Assembly: GCA_002633005.1 (NCBI GenBank)
Contig: NMRA01000522.1
Location: forward strand, 246,645-304,812
Direction: 5' to 3'
DNA length: 58,168 nucleotides
Source of the DNA: Phoronis australis
Taxonomy: Eukaryota; Phoronida; Phoronidae
The position numbers were made by a program, and so were the translations under genes. Under the pieces are notes generated by a model that was not told where the DNA came from, searched no databases, and saw only the letters and a list, made by a program, of their open reading frames with translations. How positions within the stretch are numbered: the stretch's first letter is position 1; the number at the start of each line of letters is the position of its first letter. Of this stretch, positions 45,708 through 56,330 are shown piece by piece.

Positions 45708-46784
45708 CTAAAATAGTCATGAATTTTCAAATATGTAGCATTATTATAGTGAAGTACTCCAGTTGCTTATAGATAAGAAAGACAATGTTGTGCTGAAGAA
45801 TGAGACGATTGGCAAACCATGCACAAGCCAATCTCTTTGACCCTGATATATTTAAACTGCAATGACTAAGTATAACACATCTCCACCGTCCACATTTCCA
45901 ATTAGACTTACCTGGCAAACCACAGTAATTGAAATCCCCCAAAAGGAACATTACATGACACATGCATAAAGTTTAGTTAAAGCCAGCACAAACCATGGCC
46001 AGGTTATAATTACCTACTATGTTTATATGCATATATTTATCCAAAGCAGCATCAGTGCATTATTAACCTTTGCTAGAATTGAAAATGGTTACAATAAAAT
46101 GCTTAGAATTTCTCTGTCTCATACATACTGTCTTGAAAAATTGAAAACTAACCAGTCACGACAATTAACTTTAACAAAAGCCCTGGTCTATGCGTTTAAG
46201 CCTAGAAGGAAATTCAAGTCAAGACAGAACTGATATGACAGAAAGCGACTCAAATCAAAAGTTGTTTTTTTATAGAAGGCACAGATTTACTGCACCTTTA
46301 AGAAATAATTGGTCAAACAGAAAGTCATGAAGCGACAACTAGAGGGAGCAATAAGTGGCCATCTGTCTTGTAAAGGAGATCATACATCATCTGTCCACAG
46401 CCATCCTCAAGATGTCCTGGGGATATCGTCCTTTTAGCTAAATACTTGTGAACAACCCAAGAGAACAGCAACAACAAGTTAAATGTAGGACTAAGCAAAG
46501 AGACTCAGAGTGCACTGAAGTCTGTGGAATTTGACTCAAAGGATACAAGACAAAGGAATAATTCAAATAAAGCAAGCCACTCATGCTCACTATGGCAAAC
46601 CACAAGATAAAGTAAACCCTGAAAGACAACTCATGCCATTGGGATGAAGTTAAGATATAACATGCTGCAGATCTTAGTTAAGCTCCTGACTGCCGTCTTC
46701 ATGTTTAAACTCTGCAACAAAATGAACATGAACATGAGAGCACTGAGAACAGTTTTGAAAACTGCCTTCACTGCATCGAGCATC

Positions 46785-47100
46785 CAATCATGTATCTCAA
46801 ACAGTCATGTATCTCACCCAGTCATGTATCTCACCCCGTCATGTGTCTCACCCAGTCATGTGTCTCACCCAGTCATGTGTCTCACCCAGTCATGTGTCTC
46901 ACCCAGTCATGTGTCTCACCCAGTCATGTGTCTCACNTCTCACCCAGTCATGTATCTCACAGTCATGTATCTCATCCACTCATGTATCTCATCCAGTCAT
47001 GTATCTCATCCAGTCACGTATCTCATCCAGTCATGACTCATCCAATCATGAATCTCATCCAGTCATGTATCTCATCCAATCATGTATCGCATCCAACACT
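46785..47100. repeat. Minisatellite, 17 bp, about 18 copies, containing an N
   Basis: The unit is CCCAGTCATGTGTCTCA, changing to TCCAGTCATGTATCTCA on the right. The single N at 46936 falls inside the array, where the phase of the unit also jumps, so the array length is not reliable. Confidence 0.93.
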
Positions 47101-48050
47101 AATGCTTAAGTATCCCAAAATAAAGTGATCTTCAGTGTGACAGTCAGCATAAAAATGGCAGTCAGTTATGCATGTTCAAACATTTTGAGTGGTTTAATAT
47201 GCCAAAAATATTTAGTATAGCCATGAGCTCCATTCAGAGCAGGCACAAATCATGGAAAACTACAAATGACTCTGTGTTCTTTCAGAAACAGAGTGATTTT
47301 TTGGCAAACGTAAAACCAAATCGAAATCCTATACCTTCCACGGAAATATACACAACATGTTCTCACATAACAGTGGTAGGCCACAGTGGTCAAGCTACAG
47401 TCTCATTTAGAGCAGGGACAAGTCAGCCTTCACACTCTACAGAAAATATCTTATTTGTTAAACACCAAAAGATTACTTTGCGTTTTTTAAACACGTAATT
47501 TCATCAATCTCTGTGCTTTCATGTTGCATGTCATTTTATGATCATGTTTGCAGTGTTACCATACTCAGTTAATGCCCCGGACGTTTAAATCCATTAAGTA
47601 TAAAATTCAAGACATAGTGTTGATATTCAATTGGACAGCACAACAAAATTTGGTCAATCAATTAAAGTTGAAAGTTTTTTAAATTCAAGGGAGGGAACTG
47701 AGCCCAGCAAGGGCTCTAACCAGAATGAACAAGGATAGTTATATTTTTGCAGACAAAAGCAGTGCCAAAACACACCATGAAAGCAGGGTAATATGAAAAA
47801 GTCTTACCTTTCAATTTTATTGCTTTAAAAAGTCAGAAAAAGCACATATCATGCAGTTTACTATGAACAGACTTATTTTTATACACTCACTTACTACCAT
47901 CTTCAAGGGATTTTAATTTGAATGTAACTGCTCTGTAGTTCCTTAGCAACAATCATAATGTTAACTGTAACTCCTTAATGATTTTGCACAAAATTAATTG
48001 ACGAAGATGCCATTTTTCTCATTGTAAAAGCAGAGGACTTTGCTGCAAAT
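47101..48050. other. Part of intron 10/11, nothing firm
   Basis: A plus-strand frame of 108 codons (47172-47498) has no recognisable family. The region 47695-47745 (GGGAACTGAGCCCAGCAAGG) is tRNA-arm-like but incomplete. No exon is needed here, because exons 10 and 11 are in matching phase. Confidence 0.45.
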
Positions 48051-48059
48051 AATTGTGAG

Positions 48060-48290
48060 CTAAATGCACTATATTGTGTGCAAAGTGCACATTATTGTGT
48101 ACTAAGTCCACCATATTGTTTGCTAAGTCCACTACAATGTGTGCTAAGTCCACTACATTGAGTGCTCAGTCCACTACAATGTGAGTCAAGTCCACTATGC
48201 TGTGTGCTAAGTTCACTACATTGTGAGTCAAGTCCACTATGCTGTGTGCTAAGTTCACTACAATGTGTCCCAAGTCCACTATAATCCCAC
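48060..48290. repeat. Degenerate minisatellite, about 21 bp, about 10 copies
   Basis: Units resemble GTGTGCTAAGTCCACTACAA T, with CTAAGT, CAAGTC and TCAAGT variants. Its right end is within the block duplicated across the N at 48507. Confidence 0.85.
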
Positions 48291-48357
48291 TAAGGTTACA
48301 GGTCTACAACATGAGAAAGAAAATGAGATAATGTTATATAAACTGTTTGTCACTTAC

Positions 48358-48487
48358 TTAACTCCACCATATCCATCTTGACACAGACATGTGTATTGCT
48401 GGAAGGGCAGATCTTGACACATACCATTGTTCATACAAGTGTGATTCACACAGTTGTTTTCATCATTCTCGCATCGGTCACCAGAAG
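48358..48487 (-). CDS. Exon 10: end of EGF 2 and most of EGF 3
   Basis: 130 nt, entering in phase 1 and leaving in phase 2. It reads SGDRCENDENNC, then VNHTCMNNGMCQDLP and YTCLCQDGYGG, and the split Lys codon is completed by exon 11. An identical copy lies at 48625-48754, across the N at 48507. Because the exon is phase 1 to 2, only one copy can be spliced in frame. I keep this copy, and the choice is arbitrary because the two are the same. Confidence 0.9.
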
Positions 48488-48624
48488 CTAAAAAAGTAAA
48501 AGAAAANGCTGTGTGCTAAGTTCACTACAATGTGTCCCAAGTCCACTATAATCCCACTAAGGTTACAGGTCTACAACATGAGAAAGAAAATGAGATAATG
48601 TTATATAAACTGTTTGTCACTTAC

Positions 48625-48754
48625 TTAACTCCACCATATCCATCTTGACACAGACATGTGTATTGCTGGAAGGGCAGATCTTGACACATACCATTGTTCA
48701 TACAAGTGTGATTCACACAGTTGTTTTCATCATTCTCGCATCGGTCACCAGAAG
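48625..48754 (-). pseudogene. Second, identical copy of exon 10 (assembly duplicate)
   Basis: The block 48508-48773 repeats 48241-48506 base for base, and the copies are separated only by N at 48507. The block includes the exon with both splice sites and flanking intron. An exon of 130 nt cannot be used twice in tandem without a frameshift. The repeat starts exactly at the N. An unmerged contig or haplotype overlap is the simplest explanation, so this is not an extra exon. Confidence 0.88.
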
Positions 48755-48784
48755 CTAAAAAAGTAAAAGAAAACTGCATGCTTT

Positions 48785-49140
48785 TCAGTACTGCTACTAG
48801 GTACTGTTAGACATCAGCAATGAATGTAAATTTGTCACTAGGTACCGTTAGACATCAGCAACGAATGTAAGTTTCAAAGGATGTAAAAAGTCCTTGTTTA
48901 TAAGCAACACTAATTCTCACCTCTTGTACACTTAAACAAATTATCAGTAGTCATTGAGTAAGCACTTTTTCCTTAAAAAACATCATCAATAATAAACGTG
49001 CAAATGGGTTGTCACAGTCTCCTAGCTTTCAAGTCTTGCTACTGCTACATATCATACCACCAAGTGTTATACTGGGTATATATATGGTCATGCTACTGCT
49101 ACATATCATACCAGCAAGTCTTATACTGGGTATATGGTCA
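48785..49140. repeat. Two short tandem duplications in intron 9/10
   Basis: At 48787-48875 a segment with CACTAGGTACYGTTAGACATC is doubled. At 49035-49140 a segment with TGCTACTGCTACATATCATACC and TTATACTGGGTATAT is doubled. Confidence 0.8.
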
Positions 49141-49189
49141 ACCATTTTGTAAAATAACTTTCCAACAATGCATGGGAAGTCTGTTTTAC

Positions 49190-49306
49190 CTCCAGGTAGA
49201 CATGTACAGTTGAAACCATTCAGTAGGGGAGTGCAGGTTCCATTGTGGTAGCATGGGGAAGACTCGCAGAAGTCAATCATTTTGTCACATTGAGAGCCAG
49301 TGTAAC
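49190..49306 (-). CDS. Exon 9: end of EGF 1 and most of EGF 2
   Basis: 39 codons, phase 1 at both ends. It reads [14 protein letters not shown], then [16 protein letters not shown] and [11 protein letters not shown] 2 is completed in exon 10 (ASGDRC). Introns fall after the fifth cysteine, at the G of the YxG/PGxxG turn, as in many EGF arrays. The donor is GTAAAA, which is weaker than most in this gene. Confidence 0.9.
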
Positions 49307-50168
49307 CTGAAAGTACAGGAAATTAAGTTGAAAGGACAGTTATATATATTTCATTTACAAATAAGACTACAGGAGCCAACATTTCAGTGGAAAATGGAAA
49401 TAATTAAGCATATGTATTCTCTCAAAATGAAAGGTTCACTTAGAAAGCAAGGGTCCAAATAATTTGGCAGGATCCCCTCTTAAAGTCGGAAGTCATTAAA
49501 TGCACACAAAGTGTAATAAATTCACAAAGCAACACAAAACTGTGACATCAGTGGAACTCAATGCACCCTGCCTGATTAATTCTTACCAATAGTATGCCAG
49601 TTGAAACAATACAACAAGTGTGCAGCATTGGTATGCACCTAGTGTGTGCAAATACAAGAGATGAGTATTTCAAAACTGTCCCCTAAATGGAGTTAACTTA
49701 AAATAGCTTCTATAGGGTGCAAAGCAAATAAGAAATAGTCTCCTCAACTGTCACCTTTAATCATGATTCTTCAAGAAGATTGGAGGATAGGGAGGCGATG
49801 AGTAAAAGCAATGAGAAAAAACAAACTTCATATCATTTTTGCTTGTCTCGGGTGGACTTTCTCTCTTGAAAAAGGGAGCAACATAAATATAATGCAACAC
49901 CAACTCGATTTTCAAAAATAAAAAAAACAGAACCAATTATGCATTTTGGGCAAAACTAGCTTAGAAGAGCATCTGAAGTTGCCCTATTTTTGAAAACTAA
50001 TTCAAACACACAATGTCTTTTCATACTGCTGTAAAACATGAAAGTTAAAGTCAGGATGTGTGAATTGTACTACAAACACTAAGATGACAAAGCTGACATG
50101 ATAGTAATAGCCAAAATACTTGAATGACCCAAACAAACATGTAAAATGCATGTCAAATTTTGACTCAC

Positions 50169-50243
50169 CTTCACTACAGATACAGACAGGGACATGGTTC
50201 AAGATGTGGCATGTACCATTTCCACAGCTCAAAGAACACACAT
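50169..50243 (-). CDS. Exon 8: EGF-like domain 1, main part
   Basis: A short exon of 25 codons, phase 1 at both ends. It reads VCSLSCGNGTCHILNH, then VPVCICSE, and is completed by GYTGSQC in exon 9. The cysteine spacing is that of an EGF domain with a short first loop. The acceptor is TTCCAG and the donor GTGAGT. Confidence 0.9.
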
Positions 50244-50752
50244 CTGGAAAGTAACAAAATTCAAACCACAATAAAGCTATACCTATGTTGCTAACATTCC
50301 ACACCAAAATTCATTGCACAAACACATCATAAACATCTCATTGACACACCCATTGTGCACAAACACATCATAAACATATCAGTGACACACCCATTGCATG
50401 TTTTGCTCTGAAACATAGTTCATCGCATAACTCTGGTAAAATAGATTAAAATAAAAAACACAACATTCAAAAATAACAAATACATACCGTATTATTCACA
50501 TGAGTTTAAAAGCAAACCAATGGTCAACTTAGTCATATTCATTATTCAATACATATCCACTAAAATTGACTTAATTAACCTTAAAAGGAAACAAAGACAT
50601 TAAACAACGTGATCTAACATATAAAACGTCCTCTGAATCTGACCATATAAGGTATCACCTGGTAATCAAACTCAAAAAGGCTGTAGCAAAACAAGAATAA
50701 GCAAGACTGTTTTGGTAGCTACAGAATGAACCTTCCATGATAACAGGTCTAC

Positions 50753-50917
50753 CTGTGCAGTTGTCCTGAGAGGTCATGCCAACTTTCAGTGTTGTCTGAT
50801 TCTTCAACGAGCATTCGATACATTGCGATTGGCCAACAGTTGACTGGTAATAACCCCGAGGACACTTATTACAAGGCAGGAAACCATCAAAGGAGAATTC
50901 ACCAAGATCACATTCAC
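50753..50917 (-). CDS. Exon 7: GCC2_GCC3 repeat 3
   Basis: 55 codons, phase 1 at both ends. It reads ECDLGEFSFDGFLPCNKC, then PRGYYQSTVGQSQCIEC and SQDNCT. This is the last GCC repeat before the first EGF block. The junction reads DNCTDVCSLSCG. The acceptor is CCAAAG and the donor GTAGAC. Confidence 0.92.
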
Positions 50918-51632
50918 CTTTGGAGAGAAATTCACAAAACATGTAGCCCAACTTATATAATGGTTTATTTATAGACACATTGGATAAGTTTGTCATCTGA
51001 CAAGCTTTAATCAACTTTCTTTACAATATTAAGATAAGTTCAAAAAGCCTTTCAACCAATTAACAGGCTTTGGAAGATGTATATTGACCTAAGCCCATAA
51101 TTCTCTTATAGCAAACACAAAAGACAGATGTCAAGGAGCAGAGCAAAACACAAACTCATGATGCTTACATTCTCAATCTGGAATTTAAATGTCAAAGGTC
51201 ATTATAGATAAACTCAGCAGATTCACAATCAAAATACTAGGGAGATGAAAAACAAAAGAAAAAAACAGGCACAAGTCAGTCAGTGAATGCAATCCTACAA
51301 ATCCTCGCTAGAGGTAGATAGGGATTTTATTGTCTTTCATGAATCCTCTCTCATCAGGGATTGTATTCAGAAGGGCTTTTATCAATTTTATTTAACTTAC
51401 CTTTCATTGCAACAAAGCGCAGGGCTTTAATGTCTTTTGCATGGTCAATACAGAGAAGCTCTTTTGGTTGACAGACAGCAGGAGACTATATATCAGGTAT
51501 TAACAGACTGCTTTGTATATTCATAGTCTCTACATAACCACCTAACTCCAAATTCATGCAAGGTCTACACTTCAAAGAGTGACACTGTTCAGTATGAGAG
51601 CACGCTTAGGTACACTATACCAGACAACTTAC

Positions 51633-51794
51633 CAAGGCACAATGACACATTTGAGGCACCACGCTGTCTGGTAGTTGATGGAGGACTTGATGGACATTTT
51701 GTACACTGTTGATCATTCATCCAGTACTCTCCAACGGGGCATTCGCTGCACGGTGGTAGACGGTTGGACGAAATAGTACCAGGTGCACACGTAC
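51633..51794 (-). CDS. Exon 6: GCC2_GCC3 repeat 2
   Basis: 54 codons, phase 1 at both ends. It reads TCAPGTISSNRLPPCSEC, then PVGEYWMNDQQCTKCP and NVSLCL. Six cysteines fit the GCC spacing. The acceptor is TTGAAG and the donor GTAAGT. It joins repeat 3 as LCLGECDLG. Confidence 0.92.
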
Positions 51795-51989
51795 CTTCAA
51801 TGGAAATCAAACAAAGTTGCAATCAGTCACTCACCATGAACCCATGGTAACCTACTCCATGGCGGCAAGAGAGTAAAGGAGAGTTCAGATGTTTTCATAA
51901 GCAAGTTTAAGTGACAGTTCATTCACTGCATAGGGGTTGACGTCATATGACACTTAGCCAACAACGACTACATAAAGCGGCACAATTGA

Positions 51990-52070
51990 CAAAAAAAAGT
52001 TTCAGATCAGTCCTAAAATGGATTTGAACTCACGGCCACAGCGGTTACAGCACCATTTTTTGCTAAATTT
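51990..52070 (-). other. Possible tRNA-derived SINE fragment
   Basis: On the minus strand the region reads CTGTAACCGCTGTGGCCGTG and AGTTCAAATCC, like a tRNA variable arm and T arm with a B box, preceded by an A-box-like TAGC segment about 40 bases away. The acceptor and anticodon stems do not pair well, so a SINE head or pseudo-tRNA is more likely than a gene. Confidence 0.35.
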
Positions 52071-52308
52071 GCTAGTAAATTAACTTTTATCCATAGTCAA
52101 TTGATAAACACCTTGACCTTGATTTCAGGAAATGTCTGGCAGCCAATGGTTATAATTTGCAATTTGTAATAAAATCACTAACATCTTATGGATTTTGTTG
52201 TATTTAGTTCTTGTCAAGAAGTCCATCCCATTCTACAAGAATCCCAAAAATGTTTTTTGGCCCTAAAATAAAATGTGTCCCCTTTAAAACACACCACACA
52301 CAACGGCT

Positions 52309-52355
52309 GAACACTCTCAGTAAGGTAATAACCTTTGGCACACTCTTAAACTTGC
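52309..52355 (-). pseudogene. Partial copy of GCC exon 5 interior
   Basis: GGTAATAACCTTTGGCACAC at 52324-52343 also occurs at 52464-52483 within exon 5, 140 bp away, and similarity extends over about 47 bp. It carries no splice sites. Third case of an exon fragment in the next intron. Confidence 0.8.
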
Positions 52356-52373
52356 AGCATTATCTTTACTTAC

Positions 52374-52532
52374 CCTTACACTCTGTCTTGTCAGTAGCTC
52401 CCTCATCATAAGTATGTGTTCCATTAGGACACTTCAAACATGAAGACTGTCCACCCTCAGTCTGGTAATAACCTTTGGCACACTTTTCACAACTTCCAGT
52501 ACTATTCAAGAAAGTTCCAGGAGGACAGCCCA
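52374..52532 (-). CDS. Exon 5: GCC2_GCC3 (ephrin-receptor-like) repeat 1
   Basis: 53 codons, phase 1 at both ends. It reads GCPPGTFLNSTGSCEKC, then GYYQTEGGQSSCLKCP and DKTEC, six cysteines in the pattern C-PPG-C-x2-C-GYYQ-C-x2-C-C. These TNFR-like repeats form rigid extracellular rods in ephrin receptors, SCUBE and SVEP1. It joins exon 6 as ECKGTCAPG. A 47-bp partial copy of the exon interior lies in the next intron (52309-52355). Confidence 0.93.
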
Positions 52533-53024
52533 CTGAAAAGAAAGGAATGAGAACAATGTTCCAAAACAAGTCTGTGAAAGCAAAAAGTGGCATGTCTAGC
52601 CTGTGGCTGTCACTGTTTATGTTTGCACTAGTATGGATGACTGATTATTTCTGCAGCTTTTAAAAATGAACAAATCAAATTTGGTCAAAATATTCATTTA
52701 AGACCTCCACAAGAAAAATGAGGGAACCATCACCACTGACAGAGGTAGGTTGACACTGGTTTTAGTTGGAAGTTTTCTTGTATGCTCTAGTTAAAACCAA
52801 AAGCTAGCACTTGACTTACTCAATCTAAGCCAGGCCAATGGTTATGTAATTGATCACAACAAAATATTTGGGAAGACTCCAGAATGTTCTATCATATTTA
52901 GTGAATGATACAGAACCATAGTGTGGAACATTCTAGAAGCCTAGTGCATATATTTATAGAATGACTGGGTACAATTCATAAAGTTTTATAATGTGCCTGA
53001 ATTGGTGAAAAACTTCAAAACATT

Positions 53025-53279
53025 GCAACAGACCATCAATATTGGGACACAAGCTACAGGGAGTCTGTTTGTGCTGCAACAGACCATCAATACTAGGACA
53101 CAAGCTACAGGTAGTCTGTTTGTGCTGCAACAGACCATCAATACTAGGACACAAGCTACAGGTAGTCTGTTTGTGCTGCAACAGACCATCAATACTAGGA
53201 CACAAGCTACAGGTAGTCTGTTTGTGCTGCAACAGACCATCAATACTAGGACACAAGCTACAGGGAGTCTGTTTTTTGC
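53025..53279. repeat. Minisatellite, 51 bp x 5
   Basis: The unit has GCAACAGACCATCAATACTA, GGACACAAGCTACAGGTAGT and CTGTTTGTGCT. The unit is divisible by three, so both strands show repetitive open frames (up to 114 codons); these are artefacts. Confidence 0.96.
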
Positions 53280-53690
53280 TGCTCACAATGCTTCAAGGTA
53301 TGCGCCTTATATTGTTTTGTTCTTCCTGACATTATGATTTAGGCTCCCCAGTTTTTGGCAAATTAAGCCGTATAAGACTATGTGGTACTATTTCTCTAGC
53401 ATCTCATAAGATTGCCACCTAGAGTTAGTTTGAGTCGAAGTTATTTTCTTTCTTCATACAAGTTTGCTAATTCCCTATGGTTTTGAGACCTTCCTCGTAG
53501 GTCATCATCTGCTCTGTTGCACTCATGTTGCCTAGAGGTGTCGTTGCATAGCACCAGAACATAAATCTTTGGATCTTGTCCACTCATTATTTTTGCGATA
53601 ATGGATTTCATGTAATTTGTGGCTCATTAATGTTTCTTCTCTTTTACTAGTTACCATGCCAAATACACTAAATTAGTAGGCACATTTGGT

Positions 53691-53734
53691 GTTGTACATT
53701 GTGTTGTACATTGTGTTGTACATTGTGTTGTATA
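53691..53734. repeat. 12-bp minisatellite, left part
   Basis: GTTGTACATTGT in 3.7 copies. The same unit restarts at 54534 after the inverted-repeat element. Confidence 0.9.
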
Positions 53735-54533
53735 CACCGGTGACCTAAAGTCGTGAATATAAGCATAATAAGCAGTTGATTGTCATACTACCCAGTGCCC
53801 GTTTGCAACTGCTCATGTGATGTCATGGACATATATCAGCCTTCACAAATATATGTGTTTTGACAATCTTAATCCTTGTTTGTATCCGTAAGCAGAGTTT
53901 TAAAACTGTTGCTGATATCGCCGGCCATTTTGACTGAGGCCCTAAAGTCGTGAACGTTTCGTTTAGACGGAAATGCACGAAGTATGACCATACAAGTCAA
54001 CTACAGTGCTTACAGTTACTCTAGATGACATAAAAATGCATTGCATTGTTTATTAATTCAATTTCAATTGAAATAAATTGTTATAAGTTTTGCACCCAAC
54101 TTTTATATGCACAAACGTTTTCAATGAGGTTGTTCACGTAAAACGCTAAGAACCCAGCATCAATTATCAGTATTTTATTGTTTTGGCCTTACAAAACTTG
54201 ATCAACCCTGGGACATTTTGATACATTGTTCAAGCTACCCCTGGAGCGCGTTTGAGTAAATATGAACGATAAATATTTTCGAAAATAAATCCCAAAAATG
54301 CCCAAAAAAGTGAATTAGAGAAATGTGCTGTTTTTAAGATACATTTGAAAAAAGAAGCCACTGGCTAACTGTTTGTTATCATATTGTGAATACGAACACG
54401 TCCGGGTATTCGTTTGACGTTCGTAAGCAGACGAACGCTGGAAACTTCAACGCCAGATGTCGCAGGACCGCGCAGAAGAGGAAATATGATCGTTCACGAC
54501 TTTAGGGCACTCACGACTTTAGGACCTCTGACG
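53735..54533. mobile_element. Inverted-repeat element inside the 12-bp minisatellite
   Basis: CCTAAAGTCGTGA at 53744-53756 pairs with TCACGACTTTAGG at 54511-54523. A second, inner pair is CCCTAAAGTCGTGAACG (53940-53956) with 54491-54507. Both ends thus hold a repeated subterminal motif, common in non-autonomous DNA transposons. The 0.8-kb body codes for nothing I recognise. Confidence 0.75.
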
Positions 54534-54594
54534 GTACATTGTGTTGTACATTGTGTTGTACATTGTGTTGTACATTGTGTTGTACATTGTGTTT
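54534..54594. repeat. 12-bp minisatellite, right part
   Basis: GTACATTGTGTT in 5 copies, the same unit as 53691-53734. Confidence 0.92.
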
Positions 54595-54744
54595 TCTGAT
54601 TGACATCTGCACTATAGAGGGCAGAACACAGTCAGTCAGTCAACAAGTGACTGGTACTGAAAGTGACTCAAGAGGTCATCACACATAGTGGCTTAGTAGC
54701 ATTAGCAAAGACACTAGAATAGACAATAAGTTGCAAGTTTGTTT

Positions 54745-54955
54745 CACTGGGCTTGTGTGCTGAAGGCTACCTGTACCCACCCATACACTGGGCTTGTGTG
54801 CTGAAGGCTACCTGCACCCACCCATACACTGGGCTTGTGTGCTGAAGGCTACCTGTGCCCACCCATACACTGGGCTTGTGTGCTGAAGGCTACCTGTACC
54901 CACCCATACACTGGGCTTATGTGCTGAAGGCTACCTGTGCCCACCCATACACTGG
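54745..54955. repeat. Minisatellite, 41 bp x 5
   Basis: The unit begins CACTGGGCTTGTGTGCTGAA and ends with GGCTACCTGTACCCACCCAT plus A, starting at 54745, 54786, 54827, 54868 and 54909. Confidence 0.96.
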
Positions 54956-55227
54956 GGAAATGTGTCAAGCAAAAATGATTTGTTCTACTGTTACATGCCT
55001 CACACAGCTGCACTGAGAACTTTGAATAAGTCAAAACAAAATTGAGCTGTTGTGGCAAAAATAATGAACAGTAATTGAAACAGTTTTGAAACTACTGATT
55101 TCTCCTAACTATTATGGTTGGAATCTGAAAAATGCAGGGTTAACTTATCTCCCTATAATTTTCAAAGTTTGAAAAACAGGAGTCAATTCAACTGTCAGTG
55201 AGAACAATCTAACTACTAGATACTTAC

Positions 55228-55510
55228 GACACTGGTTCGTGTCCTGCTCCACCCTCAGTTTAGTATCATCAGGACATACAAAATGGTTGGACAATGGATC
55301 TGGTATAAGGTTGTCTGCTTCTTGAAATGGCTGACCCAGTAGAACTAGGCCAGGACAGTTGTCTGGGGTCACAGGGTCGTGTAACGCATATGTTGCAGAA
55401 ACTGCATTACTAATTAGCTGGAACTGTGCCTTAATGAACGTGGAGCAATACTGGTACTCATCATCCATGCGTGTCTCATCCTGTATCTCATATGTGAGAA
55501 TGACTTCCAC
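55228..55510 (-). CDS. Exon 4: unnamed module copy 1, second half
   Basis: The exon enters in phase 0 (VEVILTYEIQDE) and leaves in phase 1. The middle part is alpha/beta-like (YCSTFIKAQFQLISNAVSA). It ends FVCPDDTKLRVEQDTNQC, then runs into the GCC exon as LGCPPGTF. This cysteine-rich exit is the same kind as in copy 2 (SDCTAGTVYETDAC, then VECAPGTF). The acceptor is GTAGAAG and the donor GTAAGT. Function unknown; by context a structural linker or SEA-like fold, but that is a guess. Confidence 0.85.
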
Positions 55511-56133
55511 CTTCTACGGTAGAAAAAACAACCAGCACTGTAAAACTACATGACAGTGACCACTCACACTCAAGCTTGTGTGATACAATGTTTGTCTATT
55601 TCCATATGACATTATGGGGAACATTACTATATATTACAACATTGTAGGAAAACTAGATGAATATGGTATCGACTTGTACACTGTTGTAATCGTAATCATA
55701 TCAACAAGATGACAAGGATTTCAACCATGTTTCAAGCGGTACGCTCTTTATTAAAAGAGCATGACTTGTATATCTAAATTCTTATTAATTTTTCTAAGGA
55801 TGTATTTTCACACACACGCATGCACGCACACACACACTGCTATCTAATAAAGATATCAAAATCAAAGAACTCTTAAATTAAAAATTACTGCTTGTTTCAG
55901 AGAAAACTGTCATGTGACTAAAAACGTGCAGTGACACAATTTTCCAACACATACTTTTCTGTGAGCCTCCACAAGGTATCACCATGGTAACTTTGGAAAA
56001 TACCATATTTTAAAAGATATTGAAGGTGTATAAATCTGAAAATCAGATGGCTAAACATCCACCAAAGTAACTTCCAATACATAAAAAGAGCAAAGATGAT
56101 AATTCACAAGTGGCGCGTAAATAAAAATCTTAC

Positions 56134-56330
56134 CCCAGCATTAGTATTCACAGCCGCAGATATCAGGACAACTCCATTTACTTTTGGTCTACATAAGGTA
56201 TTAATCCCATTAACTATTGAGTTTCCCAGACTAGTAAAGATGGAGGTCCAGTTACAGACGGATGAATTGTAATTTCCTGTCATGTTGTAGCGCATTTTGT
56301 AGACCTCTCTAAATAATGGGTTGGACTTGG
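56134..56330 (-). CDS. Exon 3: unnamed module copy 1, first half
   Basis: The exon enters in phase 1 and leaves in phase 0. It reads KSNPLFREVYKMRYNM, then a segment with two cysteines 22 residues apart (VCNWTSIF to NTLC), then NGVVLISAAVNTNAG. With exon 4 it forms a 160-residue module between a sushi domain and GCC repeats. I do not recognise a named family. The order sushi-module-GCC recurs at exons 31-35, so it is probably a real folded domain. Confidence 0.8.

Larger units (their letters stand above)
48241..48773. repeat. Exact 266-bp duplication flanking a single N
   Basis: 48241-48506 equals 48508-48773 and the N at 48507 is the joint. The block includes exon 10, both splice sites and part of the 21-bp minisatellite. 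Exact identity including intron DNA points to an unmerged assembly overlap. Confidence 0.9.

Noticed and set aside
45727-45963. Minus-strand frame with FLLGDFN, like a LINE endonuclease motif
   Set aside because: Only a few residues match, without the neighbouring catalytic motifs; probably chance.
46644-47128. Three overlapping plus-strand frames rich in SHPVM and SCVSPS
   Set aside because: By-product of the 17-bp array, interrupted by an N.
52993-53337. Plus- and minus-strand open frames of 85-114 codons with repeated peptides
   Set aside because: They are translations of the 51-bp minisatellite, whose unit is a multiple of three.
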